A DNA stretch of 64,000 nt from Enterobacter mori (GTDB lineage: Bacteria; Pseudomonadota; Gammaproteobacteria; Enterobacterales; Enterobacteriaceae), in assembly GCF_025244905.1 (NCBI RefSeq), contig NZ_CP104285.1, forward strand, positions 1,612,001 through 1,676,000, in the 5' to 3' direction. The notes below the pieces were generated by a model. It saw only the letters and a list, made by a program, of their open reading frames with translations. It was not told the DNA's origin and did not search any database. The position numbers were made by a program, and so were the translations under genes. Positions 27,077 through 34,921 of the stretch are shown here, one piece after another (within the stretch, counting starts at the first letter, position 1; every line of letters starts with the position of its first letter).

Positions 27077-28009
27077 ATGGGGCTTTTTGAACAGGATTAT
27101 CCGCGGGATCTGCGCGGCTACGCGGGCAACCCGCCGCACGCGCGGTGGCCGAATCAGGCGCGTATCGCCGTGCAGTTTGTGCTCAATTACGAAGAGGGGG
27201 CGGAAAACCACGTTCTGCACGGCGATGCCGGTTCCGAACAGTTCCTGTCGGACATCATCGGCGCGGCCAGCTACCCGGACAAACACATGTCGATGGACTC
27301 CCTCTACGAATACGGCAGCCGCGCCGGGTTCTGGCGGATCCACAATGAATTTCAAAAGCGCGGCCTGCCGCTGACGGTCTTTGGCGTGGCTATGGCGCTG
27401 GCGCGTCACCCGGAGATCGTTGAGGCTATCAGGGATGCGGATTATGACGTGGTCAGCCACGGCTGGCGCTGGATCCACTATCAGCACATGGACATCAGCC
27501 AGGAGCGCGAACACCTGCATAAAGCGGTGCAGGTGCTGACCGACCTGTTCGGCAAGCCGCCGACGGGCTGGTACACCGGGCGCGACAGCCCCAACACCCG
27601 CCAGCTGGTGGTGGAGCACGGCGGCTTCGACTACGACAGCGACTACTACGGCGATGATTTGCCCTTCTGGACGGTGGTGGCCTGCAGCGACGGCACCCGC
27701 AAACCGCACCTGATTGTGCCCTATACGCTGGATGCGAACGACATGCGCTTCGCGACCGCGCAGGGGTTTAACACCGCCGAGCAGTTTTATACGTACCTGA
27801 AGGACAGTTTTGACGTGCTGTACGAAGAGGGAGAAAGCGCGCCGAAGATGATGTCCATCGGCATGCATTGCCGTCTGCTCGGGCGGCCGGGGCGTTTTCG
27901 CGCGCTACAGCGGTTCCTGGATTACGTGCAGCAGCACGAGCGGGTGTGGGTTTGTACCCGCCAGCAGATTGCCGACCACTGGCGGGATGTGCATCCGTTT
28001 CAGAAGTAA
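27077..28009 (+). CDS. hpxB: Allantoinase HpxB (PuuE type)
   Basis: A polysaccharide-deacetylase-fold allantoinase, unrelated to the amidohydrolase-type AllB, that hydrolyses allantoin to allantoate. The start chosen is ATG 27077, after a G-rich ribosome site (GGGGGGTGG); a GTG two codons earlier is also possible. The 310-residue product has the NodB-like region FQKRGLPLTVFGVAMALARHPE, VVSHGWRWIHY and the tail FLDYVQQHERVWVCTRQQIADHW. It lies 17 bp after hpxA, so hpxSAB is one operon ending at a REP element. Confidence 0.93.
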   Translation: MGLFEQDYPRDLRGYAGNPPHARWPNQARIAVQFVLNYEEGAENHVLHGDAGSEQFLSDIIGAASYPDKHMSMDSLYEYGSRAGFWRIHNEFQKRGLPLTVFGVAMALARHPEIVEAIRDADYDVVSHGWRWIHYQHMDISQEREHLHKAVQVLTDLFGKPPTGWYTGRDSPNTRQLVVEHGGFDYDSDYYGDDLPFWTVVACSDGTRKPHLIVPYTLDANDMRFATAQGFNTAEQFYTYLKDSFDVLYEEGESAPKMMSIGMHCRLLGRPGRFRALQRFLDYVQQHERVWVCTRQQIADHWRDVHPFQK

Positions 28010-28023
28010 GCGTGCCGTGTTTA

Positions 28024-28055
28024 GCCGGGTGGCGGCTGCGCCTTACCCGGCCTAC
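28024..28055 (+). repeat. REP element between hpxB and hpxZ
   Basis: GCCGGGTGGCGGCTGCGCCT followed by TACCCGGCCTAC is a typical enterobacterial REP palindrome, in the 69-bp gap between convergent hpxB and hpxZ. Confidence 0.85.
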
Positions 28056-28078
28056 AAGACCTCGTATTCCTGGTGGCA

Positions 28079-28465
28079 TTACACCATCAAACTCACCTGC
28101 GCCGCCACGATGCGCCACCCGTAGGCAAACCGCACCCACGTCTGCTGCTGACGGCCAATGCGTTCCGTGCCCTCCCGGGTAAACTCGGTGCTGCACACGG
28201 CATAATTTTCACCGAAGGTGGTAATCACGGTGTGACGCAGAGTCCGCTGCAGCCCGGCGGCGGGACGCGCCGCGCGAAAGGCGCGGATTTCATCAATCCC
28301 GTACAGGTTTTCACCCGCCCCCAGACGCACCGTGTTTTTGTCGTGCCAGAACAGCTCGTCCAGCACCGCAACGTTGTTGCTGACCAGCGCGTCTTCATAG
28401 CGGTAAAACGCGGCGGTCACCTCGGCAACCACCCACGGCAGGTTAATGTCATCGTGATTTATCAT
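28079..28465 (-). CDS. hpxZ: Oxalurate catabolism protein HpxZ
   Basis: A 128-residue protein of the DUF3225/SnoaL-like cystatin-fold group. Visible features are LPWVVAEVTAAFYRYEDALV at the start, FWHDKNTVRLGAGENLYG, and a C-terminal QQTWVRFAYGWRIVAAQVS beta pattern. It is the last gene of hpxWXYZ and overlaps the hpxY stop by 4 bp. The biochemical role is not established; the tight coupling to HpxY suggests it serves the same reaction, as a small enzyme or a subunit. Confidence 0.88.
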   Translation of the reverse strand: MINHDDINLPWVVAEVTAAFYRYEDALVSNNVAVLDELFWHDKNTVRLGAGENLYGIDEIRAFRAARPAAGLQRTLRHTVITTFGENYAVCSTEFTREGTERIGRQQQTWVRFAYGWRIVAAQVSLMV

Positions 28466-29859
28466 GCTGCCACCTCCGCCGGACGGGCATCGGTGATGCC
28501 GCTCTCTTCCAGTACGTGCGCAACGCGCAGGCAGGCCTGCTCGTTAAACGGCGCCGCAATCAGCTGTAGGCCAATCGGTGCACCCTGGACGGTGCGCAGC
28601 GGAACGGTGGTCACCGGCAGGCCCAAAAATGATATCGGCTGGGTCAGCATCCCCATGCTGGCGCGGACGGGGAGCGGCTGGCCGTTAATCTCCATGGTCT
28701 GCTCACCCGCGAGCGTCGCGCTGCGCGGCGTTGCCGGAGCGATCAGCACGTCGGTCTGCGCGAACAGGGTGCTAAATGCCTGCCGGGCGTGCGCGCGAAA
28801 CCGCTGGGCCTGAATGTACCAGGCGGAGGGGATCATCGCGCCCGCCAGCAGCCGTTCGCGGGAATGCGGCTCAAAACGCTCCGGCTCGCGGCGAAGCGCG
28901 GGCAGGTACTGGTTTCCCCCTTCGGAGGCGCTGATGATAAACGCCGCGGAGCGCGCCAGCTCGGCGTCCGGAAACTGCAGCTCATCCTGCGCGTCGAGCG
29001 CCTTCGCCACCCGCGCCACGGCGTCTCTTGCATCCGCATCGCACCAGGTGGTGAAGTAGCCGCCGAGCACCGCGCAGCGCAGGCCGTCCAGACCGCGCTC
29101 GAGCAGGGGGCGCGTCTGCTCGCGCGAGCTCTCTGCCTGAAAACCGTCGCTGCCGTCCCGCCCCTGCAGCGCGTCATACACGGATGCCAGGTCGCACACG
29201 CGGCGGGCAAAGGGGCCGATATGATCCAGGCTCGCGACAAACGGATGGCTGCCGGATCGCGACAGACGGCCAAAGGTGGGCTTCAGGCCATAGATGCCGC
29301 ACAGGGAGGCCGGAACGCGAATCGAGCCGTTGGTGTCGGTACCGAGCGAAAAGTGCACCAGCCCGGCGGCCACGGCGGCGGCCGATCCGCCGGACGACCC
29401 GCCCGCAACGCGCCTCAGGTCGTGCGGGTTACGCGTGGTACCGTAGTGGCTGTTTTCTGTGGTGAAGCCGTAAGCGTAGGCGTCCATATTCACCATTCCG
29501 GTCAGCAGCCCGCCCGCGCTGCGTAGCTGGCGCACGGCGAAGCTGTCAGCGGCGGCGGCAGGGCGCTGGCTGAACAGCTCGGCCCCGGCAAGGGTGGTGT
29601 GACCGGCAACGTCGAACAGGTTTTTTACCGCGTAGGGCACGCCCGCCAGCGGCGGCAGGGGGCGCTTCTCGCGGCGCAGAGTGTCGATGCTCTCGGCCTC
29701 GGCGAGCATGCGTTCTTCCGTCACGGTGGTCCAGGCGTTGATCTGCGGGTTCACGCGCGCAATCGCCTCCAGCGTCTGGCGGGCAATCTCGCGAGCGCTC
29801 AGTTCGCCTGCGCTCAGCGCCTGCTGGATCGCGCTGATACTCATCTCGTGTAGCCTCAT
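28462..29859 (-). CDS. hpxY: AtzE-type amidase HpxY
   Basis: A 465-residue amidase-signature hydrolase of the AtzE group. The catalytic Lys is in YAVKNLFDVAG, the cis-Ser in AGGSSGGSAAAVAAG and the nucleophile Ser in TDTNGSIRVPASLCG, so the triad is intact. It overlaps hpxX upstream and hpxZ downstream by 4 bp each. In cyanuric acid degradation AtzE needs the small AtzG subunit, and HpxX looks like AtzG. The substrate is probably a ureido compound such as oxalurate; this is inferred from pathway position. Confidence 0.9.
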   Translation of the reverse strand: MRLHEMSISAIQQALSAGELSAREIARQTLEAIARVNPQINAWTTVTEERMLAEAESIDTLRREKRPLPPLAGVPYAVKNLFDVAGHTTLAGAELFSQRPAAAADSFAVRQLRSAGGLLTGMVNMDAYAYGFTTENSHYGTTRNPHDLRRVAGGSSGGSAAAVAAGLVHFSLGTDTNGSIRVPASLCGIYGLKPTFGRLSRSGSHPFVASLDHIGPFARRVCDLASVYDALQGRDGSDGFQAESSREQTRPLLERGLDGLRCAVLGGYFTTWCDADARDAVARVAKALDAQDELQFPDAELARSAAFIISASEGGNQYLPALRREPERFEPHSRERLLAGAMIPSAWYIQAQRFRAHARQAFSTLFAQTDVLIAPATPRSATLAGEQTMEINGQPLPVRASMGMLTQPISFLGLPVTTVPLRTVQGAPIGLQLIAAPFNEQACLRVAHVLEESGITDARPAEVAA

Positions 29860-30044
29860 GCTTTGTATACTCCTGCGATCTCCAGACGGTCATCAAGCGG
29901 CAGCGCCATCAGCGGGGCGGCCAGGGTGGCAATGCGGCTGAACTGCAGCTGCAGCTCGGCACGGCGCGCATCGTCCAGCGTCACGCCGAGCACGGACTCC
30001 ATTTGCGCCAGATACGCCTGCCAGTCGGGTTGTACGTTGTTCAT
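29856..30044 (-). CDS. hpxX: AtzG-like small subunit HpxX
   Basis: A 62-residue protein (MNNVQPDWQAYLAQMESVLG at the start) of the DUF4089/AtzG family, starting at ATG 30042-30044 after GAGGAGATAATA. It consists of helices resembling a GatC-like subunit: LDDARRAELQLQFSRIATLA and PLMALPLDDRLEIAGVYKA. AtzG stabilises and is required by AtzE; the ATGA overlap with hpxY supports a fixed HpxX-HpxY complex. Its small size makes it easy to miss, and a longer frame upstream is spurious because it overlaps hpxW. Confidence 0.9.
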   Translation of the reverse strand: MNNVQPDWQAYLAQMESVLGVTLDDARRAELQLQFSRIATLAAPLMALPLDDRLEIAGVYKA

Positions 30045-30054
30045 TATTATCTCC

Positions 30055-31638
30055 TCAGAATCCGGCGGCCGCGCCGTTGCTGCGCGGGTCAAACGCCCCT
30101 TCGAACAGCCCGTTGGGGTGGCGGACAATCGCGCCCGCGTGGCCCATCGCTTCACTGAAGTCAGGGAACATTTCCACCTCATGTCCGAGAGCCTGAAGCC
30201 GTGAGACCGTCTCAGCGGTAAAGCGTCCTTCCAGCTTTAACGTGTCCGAGGTTTGTCCCCAGGTACGTCCCAGCAGCCAGCGCGGGCGGGAAATACTTTC
30301 CTGTAACGGCACGCCCTGAATCGCGTAGCGGGTAAAGAGCGCGGCCTGGGTTTGCGGTTGTCCGTCACCGCCCATCGAGCCGTAGACCATCACGCGTCCG
30401 TCTTTCAGCCGCGCCGCGGCCGGGTTCAGGGTATGGAAGGGCTGCTTGCCCGGCGCGAGGGCCAGAAAATGAGCGGGATCGAGGCTGAACGATGCGCCCC
30501 GGTTCTGCCAGACGATGCCGGTGTCCGGCAGCACCACGCCGCTGCCGAACTCGTGATAGATACTCTGGATAAACGACACGGCAAGCCCGCTGTTATCCAT
30601 CACTCCCATCCACACCGTATCGCCGGGGCCTTTCCCGGTCCCCCACGGCGCGGCGCGGTTGCCATCAACTTTGTCGGCAAGCGCCTGAAGGGCGGCGGGC
30701 TCCAGCAGGCTCTGAACATCGGTTTGCAGCTCGCGCGGGTCGGTGATGTGGGCATCGCGCAGGCCAAAAGCCAGCTTGGTGGCTTCAACGATGCGGTGAA
30801 TGGTGTCGGCGTCGTCGGCCTCCGCCATATTCAGGCGATCGGTGACACCGAGTATCGCCAGCGAGACCAGCCCCTGCGTCGGCGGGGCGTGGTTATAAAT
30901 TTCCCCCTGCTGATGCTCCAGCTTCAGCGGCACGGTGCGCCGGGCAACGTGCGCGTGTAAATCGGCCAGCGTCACGGGCAGGCCCAGCGTCTCCATACCC
31001 TGCGCCAGCACCTCCGCCAGCGGGCCGCGATAAAAGCTGTCCAGACCGTCTTCCACCAGACGCGTCAACGTCGTGGCCATGGCGGGTTGGTAAAAACGGC
31101 TCCCGGCCTGCAGCGGCTTACCGTCCACCAGCCAGGTTTCTGCAAAACCGGGAACATCCTTCAGCTCGTCGAATTTACTGGCCGTGGCGTGGGCCTGAGA
31201 TGCCGTGACCGGCGTGCCGTTTTGCGCATAGTCAATGGCATCGGCCAGCAGGCGGGCCAGCGGCAGCGCCTTGCCGGTCATCTCGCGCGAAACCTTCAGC
31301 GCCTCGTCCCAGCCGCTCACCGTACCGGCGACGGTCAGCGCCGCACGGGGCCCGCGATGGGGAATATGCGCCAGACCGTCGTAGGCGGCGAGCGTTGCGC
31401 GCGATCCCGCCGCGCCGCTGGCGTCAATGGCGACAGGTTCGCCTTCCGGCGGCACGATAAGCCAGAAGCCGTCGCCGCCCAGCCCGTTCATGTGCGGGTA
31501 AACCACGGCAACGGTGGCCGCCGCGGCGACCATCGCTTCTATCGCGCTGCCGCCTTCGCGCAGCACCGACAGCGCGCTCTGGCTGGCAAGATGGTGGGGC
31601 GCAACGGCCATGCCGTGCGTGGAGACATTACTTTGCAT
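30055..31638 (-). CDS. hpxW: Oxamate amidohydrolase HpxW
   Basis: A gamma-glutamyltransferase-fold Ntn hydrolase of 527 residues. The Klebsiella homologue hydrolyses oxamate to oxalate and ammonia. The protein should self-cleave before the nucleophile Thr341 (in GPGDTVWMGVMD). Other landmarks are the N-terminal MAVAPHHLASQSALSVLREG and the late motif MVYGSMGGDGQPQ. There is no signal peptide, unlike periplasmic GGT, so it acts in the cytoplasm. First gene of hpxWXYZ; a sigma-54-type promoter lies 36-51 bp before the start. Confidence 0.92.
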   Translation of the reverse strand: MQSNVSTHGMAVAPHHLASQSALSVLREGGSAIEAMVAAAATVAVVYPHMNGLGGDGFWLIVPPEGEPVAIDASGAAGSRATLAAYDGLAHIPHRGPRAALTVAGTVSGWDEALKVSREMTGKALPLARLLADAIDYAQNGTPVTASQAHATASKFDELKDVPGFAETWLVDGKPLQAGSRFYQPAMATTLTRLVEDGLDSFYRGPLAEVLAQGMETLGLPVTLADLHAHVARRTVPLKLEHQQGEIYNHAPPTQGLVSLAILGVTDRLNMAEADDADTIHRIVEATKLAFGLRDAHITDPRELQTDVQSLLEPAALQALADKVDGNRAAPWGTGKGPGDTVWMGVMDNSGLAVSFIQSIYHEFGSGVVLPDTGIVWQNRGASFSLDPAHFLALAPGKQPFHTLNPAAARLKDGRVMVYGSMGGDGQPQTQAALFTRYAIQGVPLQESISRPRWLLGRTWGQTSDTLKLEGRFTAETVSRLQALGHEVEMFPDFSEAMGHAGAIVRHPNGLFEGAFDPRSNGAAAGF

Positions 31639-31673
31639 GAAGCATCCTCATAACCCTGAAAGTCACAAGGTGC

Positions 31674-31689
31674 TGCAAAAGCTGTTCCA
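31674..31689 (-). promoter_or_regulatory. Sigma-54-type promoter of hpxWXYZ
   Basis: Minus-strand TGGAACAGCTTTTGCA matches TGGCAC-N5-TTGCA with one mismatch and exact spacing. Predicted start about 25 bp before the hpxW ATG. Confidence 0.7.
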
Positions 31690-31692
31690 ATT

Positions 31693-31710
31693 CTGAAAGA
31701 AAAGTTTCAG
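31693..31710. promoter_or_regulatory. Candidate HpxU operator
   Basis: CTGAAA-GAAAAG-TTTCAG is an inverted repeat with 6-bp perfect arms. It lies in the divergent hpxW-hpxU gap, directly upstream of the sigma-54 element. GAAA/TTTC dyads are common for RpiR-family regulators. Candidate only. Confidence 0.4.
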
Positions 31711-31781
31711 TAAACTGGCACGCATAATGAATACGTATAATAAAAGGTACAATGTGATGAAACAAAAGTTACAGAGGCGCT

Positions 31782-32621
31782 ATGGAACAACTGGATGAAC
31801 GTCTGAAAGCACAGTACCCGTCGCTGTCGCCGCAGGAGCAGCGGGTGGCGGATTTTATATTCGACCATTTTGACGATCTGATTAGCTACAACAGCGCCGA
31901 GCTGGCGCAGCTGAGCGGGGTGTCGAAAGCCACGGTGAGCCGTCTGTTTAAGCGTCTGGGCTATGAGAAATATAAGGACATGCGCGACGAGCTGCGCACC
32001 CTGCGCCAGAGCGGGATGCCGCTCACCGATAACCGCGACGCGGTGCAGGGCAATACGCTGCTGGCGCGCCACTACAAGCAGGAGATGGCGAACCTGACCC
32101 AGTGGGTCAATGCCCTCGACGCGCAGCAGTTTGCCGACGCCATGGCCTGCATGGTGAAGGCGCGGCGCATTGTGATTATCGGCATGCGTAATGCCTATCC
32201 GGCGGCGCTCCACCTGCGTCAGCAGCTGCTGCAGGCGCGCGGTCAGGTGCTGGTCCTGCCTCAGCCGGGGCAGAGCCTGAGCGAGGAGCTGGTGGACTTA
32301 ACGCCGGACGATCTGGTGGTCATGATGGCCTTTCGCCGCCGACCGCGCATCATTCGCCCGCTGATGCAGCAGCTTCAGAGCAGCGGTATTCCTGTGCTGC
32401 TGATGTGCGAGCCGCAGGCCCACAGCCTGTTTCCGCTGGCGAGCTGGCAGCTCTGCGCCCCGCTGGACAGCGTCTCGGCCTATGACAGCTACGCCTCAGT
32501 CAACAGTCTGATCAACCTGCTGGCGAACGCCTTCCTGCATGACATTCTCGATAAAGGCCGTCCGCGCATTCACGAGATCGCCTCCCTCTACCAGCAGCTG
32601 GACGAACTCGAGCAACGATAA
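31782..32621 (+). CDS. hpxU: MurR/RpiR-family regulator HpxU
   Basis: A 279-residue RpiR-type regulator with an N-terminal helix-turn-helix (AELAQLSGVSKATVSRLFKRLGYEKYKDMRDEL split at about 40-70) and a C-terminal SIS domain beginning RRIVIIGMRNAYPAALHLRQ. SIS domains usually bind phosphosugars; here the operon context suggests a purine-degradation product. It is divergent from hpxWXYZ and upstream of the ABC-hpxJ-hpxK operon, and may control one or both. The NtrC-like sites of that operon begin right after its stop. Confidence 0.85.
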   Translation: MEQLDERLKAQYPSLSPQEQRVADFIFDHFDDLISYNSAELAQLSGVSKATVSRLFKRLGYEKYKDMRDELRTLRQSGMPLTDNRDAVQGNTLLARHYKQEMANLTQWVNALDAQQFADAMACMVKARRIVIIGMRNAYPAALHLRQQLLQARGQVLVLPQPGQSLSEELVDLTPDDLVVMMAFRRRPRIIRPLMQQLQSSGIPVLLMCEPQAHSLFPLASWQLCAPLDSVSAYDSYASVNSLINLLANAFLHDILDKGRPRIHEIASLYQQLDELEQR

Positions 32622-32624
32622 TGG

Positions 32625-32659
32625 GGCATCAGGCTGGTGCTTTGCATTAAAATGGTGCA
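32625..32659 (+). promoter_or_regulatory. Tandem NtrC-like dyads upstream of the hpx ABC operon
   Basis: GGCATCAGGCTGGTGCT (32625-32641, three mismatches) and TGCATTAAAATGGTGCA (32643-32659, one mismatch) against TGCACY-N5-GGTGCA. They lie about 110-145 bp before the predicted sigma-54 start, the usual enhancer distance. Confidence 0.65.
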
Positions 32660-32744
32660 TGGCGGCGGGGCGAAAATGGAGAGCATTTTCGCCCCGCCCG
32701 CGTTTTATCAGGCTTTATGAGAAAAATCCCCGCTTCGGCTTATC

Positions 32745-32760
32745 TGGCACATTAGTTGCA
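32745..32760 (+). promoter_or_regulatory. Sigma-54-type promoter of the hpx ABC-J-K operon
   Basis: TGGCACATTAGTTGCA is a full match to TGGCAC-N5-TTGCA. Predicted start near 32771, about 42 bp before the first ATG. Confidence 0.85.
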
Positions 32761-32812
32761 AAATCACATTCAAAGAATCTTTTGTTTCATGTTAACGTTA
32801 CGGGGAAGCACC

Positions 32813-33595
32813 ATGAAAAAATTGTTGATTGCACTGGCCGGGGCCGCATGTCTCTTCACACAGCTGCCGGCAAAGGCTGACCAGCTTCAGGATATTGAAA
32901 AACGCGGCACTATCCGCATTGCCGTTCCGCAGGACTTCCCGCCGTTTGGCTCGGTAGGGACCGATCTGCAGCCGCAGGGCTATGACATCGACATGGCGCG
33001 CTATCTGGCCAAACAGATGAAGCTCAAGCTGCAGCTGGTGCCGGTGACCAGCGCCAACCGCGTGCCGTACCTGCAAACCGATAAGGTGGATCTGGTCATA
33101 TCCAGCCTCGGTAAAAACCCGGAGCGCGAGAAGGTGATCGACTTCAGCCGCGCCTACGCGCCGTTCTTCCTCGGCGTGTTTGGTCCGAAAGGGGCCGAGC
33201 TGAAAGACGCCGCCGCGCTGAGCGGAAAAACCATCGGCGTGACGCGCGGGGCGGTGGAGGACATGGTGCTGACCGGCCTGGCGCCGAAAGACGCGAACGT
33301 GAAGCGCTACGAAGACAATAACACCACGCTCTCGGCCTACCTCTCCGGGCAGGTGCAGTACGTGGCAACCGGCAACCTCGTGGTGGCGGCCATTTCGCGC
33401 CAGAATGCGGACAAAGCCCCGGTGCCGAGCTTTATGCTGAAAGACTCGCCGTGCTTTATTGGCCTGAAGAAAAACGAACCGGCCCTGAAGGCAAAAGTGG
33501 ACGCGCTGATTGAGCAGGGCATCAAGGACGGGACCCTGAACGGCCTGTCCGAGCAATGGCTGAAGGCTCCGCTGCCGGCAAGCCTCGGCGTATAA
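32813..33595 (+). CDS. Periplasmic binding protein of the hpx ABC importer
   Basis: A 260-residue SBP family 3 (amino-acid type) protein. ATG 32813 starts a signal peptide MKKLLIALAGAACLFTQLP with cleavage near AKA, before DQLQDIEKRGTIRIAVPQDF. The family core YDIDMARYLAKQMKLKLQLV and the DLVISSLGKNPEREKVIDFS region are visible. It heads an operon with two permeases, an ATPase and hpxJ-hpxK, so the ligand is probably a purine-degradation intermediate such as allantoate, or another ureide; this is inferred. It corresponds to one of the Klebsiella hpxFGHI genes. Confidence 0.88.
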   Translation: MKKLLIALAGAACLFTQLPAKADQLQDIEKRGTIRIAVPQDFPPFGSVGTDLQPQGYDIDMARYLAKQMKLKLQLVPVTSANRVPYLQTDKVDLVISSLGKNPEREKVIDFSRAYAPFFLGVFGPKGAELKDAAALSGKTIGVTRGAVEDMVLTGLAPKDANVKRYEDNNTTLSAYLSGQVQYVATGNLVVAAISRQNADKAPVPSFMLKDSPCFIGLKKNEPALKAKVDALIEQGIKDGTLNGLSEQWLKAPLPASLGV

Positions 33596-33599
33596 GTCT

Positions 33600-34265
33600 A
33601 TGGCTGAGCAACTCGATTTTTCAGCGCTCTGGCCGTACTGGCCGGAGCTGCTGGCGGGGCTGTGGGTCACCGTTCAGCTGACGGTGATGGCAACTATCGG
33701 CGGGCTGGCGACAGGGATTTTCGGGGCGGCGATCCGCAGCGGACGCACCACCTGGTTCAGTCGGATCTGGGGCGCGTACGTGGAAATCATCCGCAACACG
33801 CCGTTTGTGGTGCAGCTGTTTTTCATCGTCTTCGGGCTGCCGAATCTGGGGCTGAAGATGACGGCGGGGGAAGCGGCGCTGCTGGCCATGGTGGTGAACC
33901 TTGGCGCCTACAGCACCGAGATTATCCGCGCGGGCATTCAGGTCACGCCGAAAGGGCAGTGGGAGGCCGGGCGCGTGCTGGGGCTCACCCGACTGCAGAC
34001 CTTTATTCGCGTGGTGCTGCCGCCCGCGCTGCAGCGCATTTATCCGGCGCTGGTGAGCCAGTGCATCATCGTGATGCTCGGCTCGTCGGTGGTGTCGCAG
34101 GTCTCCTATGAAGAGCTGACCTTCGCCGCCAACCTGATCCAGTCCAGAACGTTTCTGAGCTTTGAGGTTTATCTGGTGACAACCGGCATTTACTTAGCGC
34201 TGTCGATAACCCTGCGCCAGCTGATGATGGCGGCAGGACGCAAATGGCTGGGGGTGAAGGCATGA
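33600..34265 (+). CDS. Permease 1 of the hpx ABC importer
   Basis: A 221-residue HisM/GlnP-type inner membrane permease. The EAA motif region is GAYSTEIIRAGIQVTPKGQW followed by EAGRVLGLTRLQTFIRVVLPPALQR. Hydrophobic helices include LLAGLWVTVQLTVMATIGG at the start. It begins 4 bp after the binding protein stop; its stop overlaps the start of the second permease by 4 bp, so the two probably form a heterodimeric channel. Confidence 0.9.
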   Translation: MAEQLDFSALWPYWPELLAGLWVTVQLTVMATIGGLATGIFGAAIRSGRTTWFSRIWGAYVEIIRNTPFVVQLFFIVFGLPNLGLKMTAGEAALLAMVVNLGAYSTEIIRAGIQVTPKGQWEAGRVLGLTRLQTFIRVVLPPALQRIYPALVSQCIIVMLGSSVVSQVSYEELTFAANLIQSRTFLSFEVYLVTTGIYLALSITLRQLMMAAGRKWLGVKA

Positions 34266-34921
34266 TGACCACCTTTACCGACTGGGACATTATTCGCAAC
34301 CTGCTGCTGGCCGGACGCTGGACGGTGCTGCTCTCGCTGGTGGCGTTTGTCGGCGGGGCGGCGGTGACGCTGCCGCTCCTGCTGCTGCGCCTGACGGGCG
34401 GGCGCACGGTGAAGCGTATCATCCGCGGCTACATTGAGCTGTTTCAGGGCACGCCGCTGCTGATGCAGCTGTTCCTGGCCTTCTTTGGCGTAGCGCTGTT
34501 CGGCATCGACGTCTCGCCGTGGACCGCCGCCTCGCTGGCGCTGACGTTTTACACCAGCGCGTTTCTGCTCGATATCTGGTACGGCAGCATTCGCGCGTTG
34601 CCGAAAGGCCAGTGGGAAGCGTCGCGCTGCCTGGGGCTGACCTTCGGCCAGACCCTGTTTCGCGTCGTTGCCCCGCAGGCGCTGCGCATCGGCATCGCGC
34701 CGACGGTCGGTTTTGCTGTGCAGGTGATCAAAGGCACCGCGCTGGCGTCGATTATCGGCTTTATCGAGCTGACCAAGGCCGGGACCATGCTGACCAACGT
34801 GACCTATCAGCCGTTTAAGGTCTTTGCGCTGGTGGCGCTGGGCTACTTTATTCTGTGTTATCCGCTGTCGCGCTACAGCCGCTATCTGGAGACGAAATTC
34901 AATGCCTCTCATCACCATTAA
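34262..34921 (+). CDS. Permease 2 of the hpx ABC importer
   Basis: A 219-residue HisM/GlnP-type permease starting at ATG 34262 (ATGA overlap), with a second ATG one codon later. The EAA region reads LPKGQWEASRCLGLTFGQTL followed by FRVVAPQALRIGIAPTVG. The C-terminus overlaps the ATPase start by 20 bp, which points to tight translational coupling. Confidence 0.9.
   Translation: MMTTFTDWDIIRNLLLAGRWTVLLSLVAFVGGAAVTLPLLLLRLTGGRTVKRIIRGYIELFQGTPLLMQLFLAFFGVALFGIDVSPWTAASLALTFYTSAFLLDIWYGSIRALPKGQWEASRCLGLTFGQTLFRVVAPQALRIGIAPTVGFAVQVIKGTALASIIGFIELTKAGTMLTNVTYQPFKVFALVALGYFILCYPLSRYSRYLETKFNASHHH

Noticed and set aside
31715-31730. Plus-strand TGGCACGCATAATGAA upstream of hpxU as a sigma-54 promoter
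   Set aside because: The -24 part is good but there is no GC at the -12 position.
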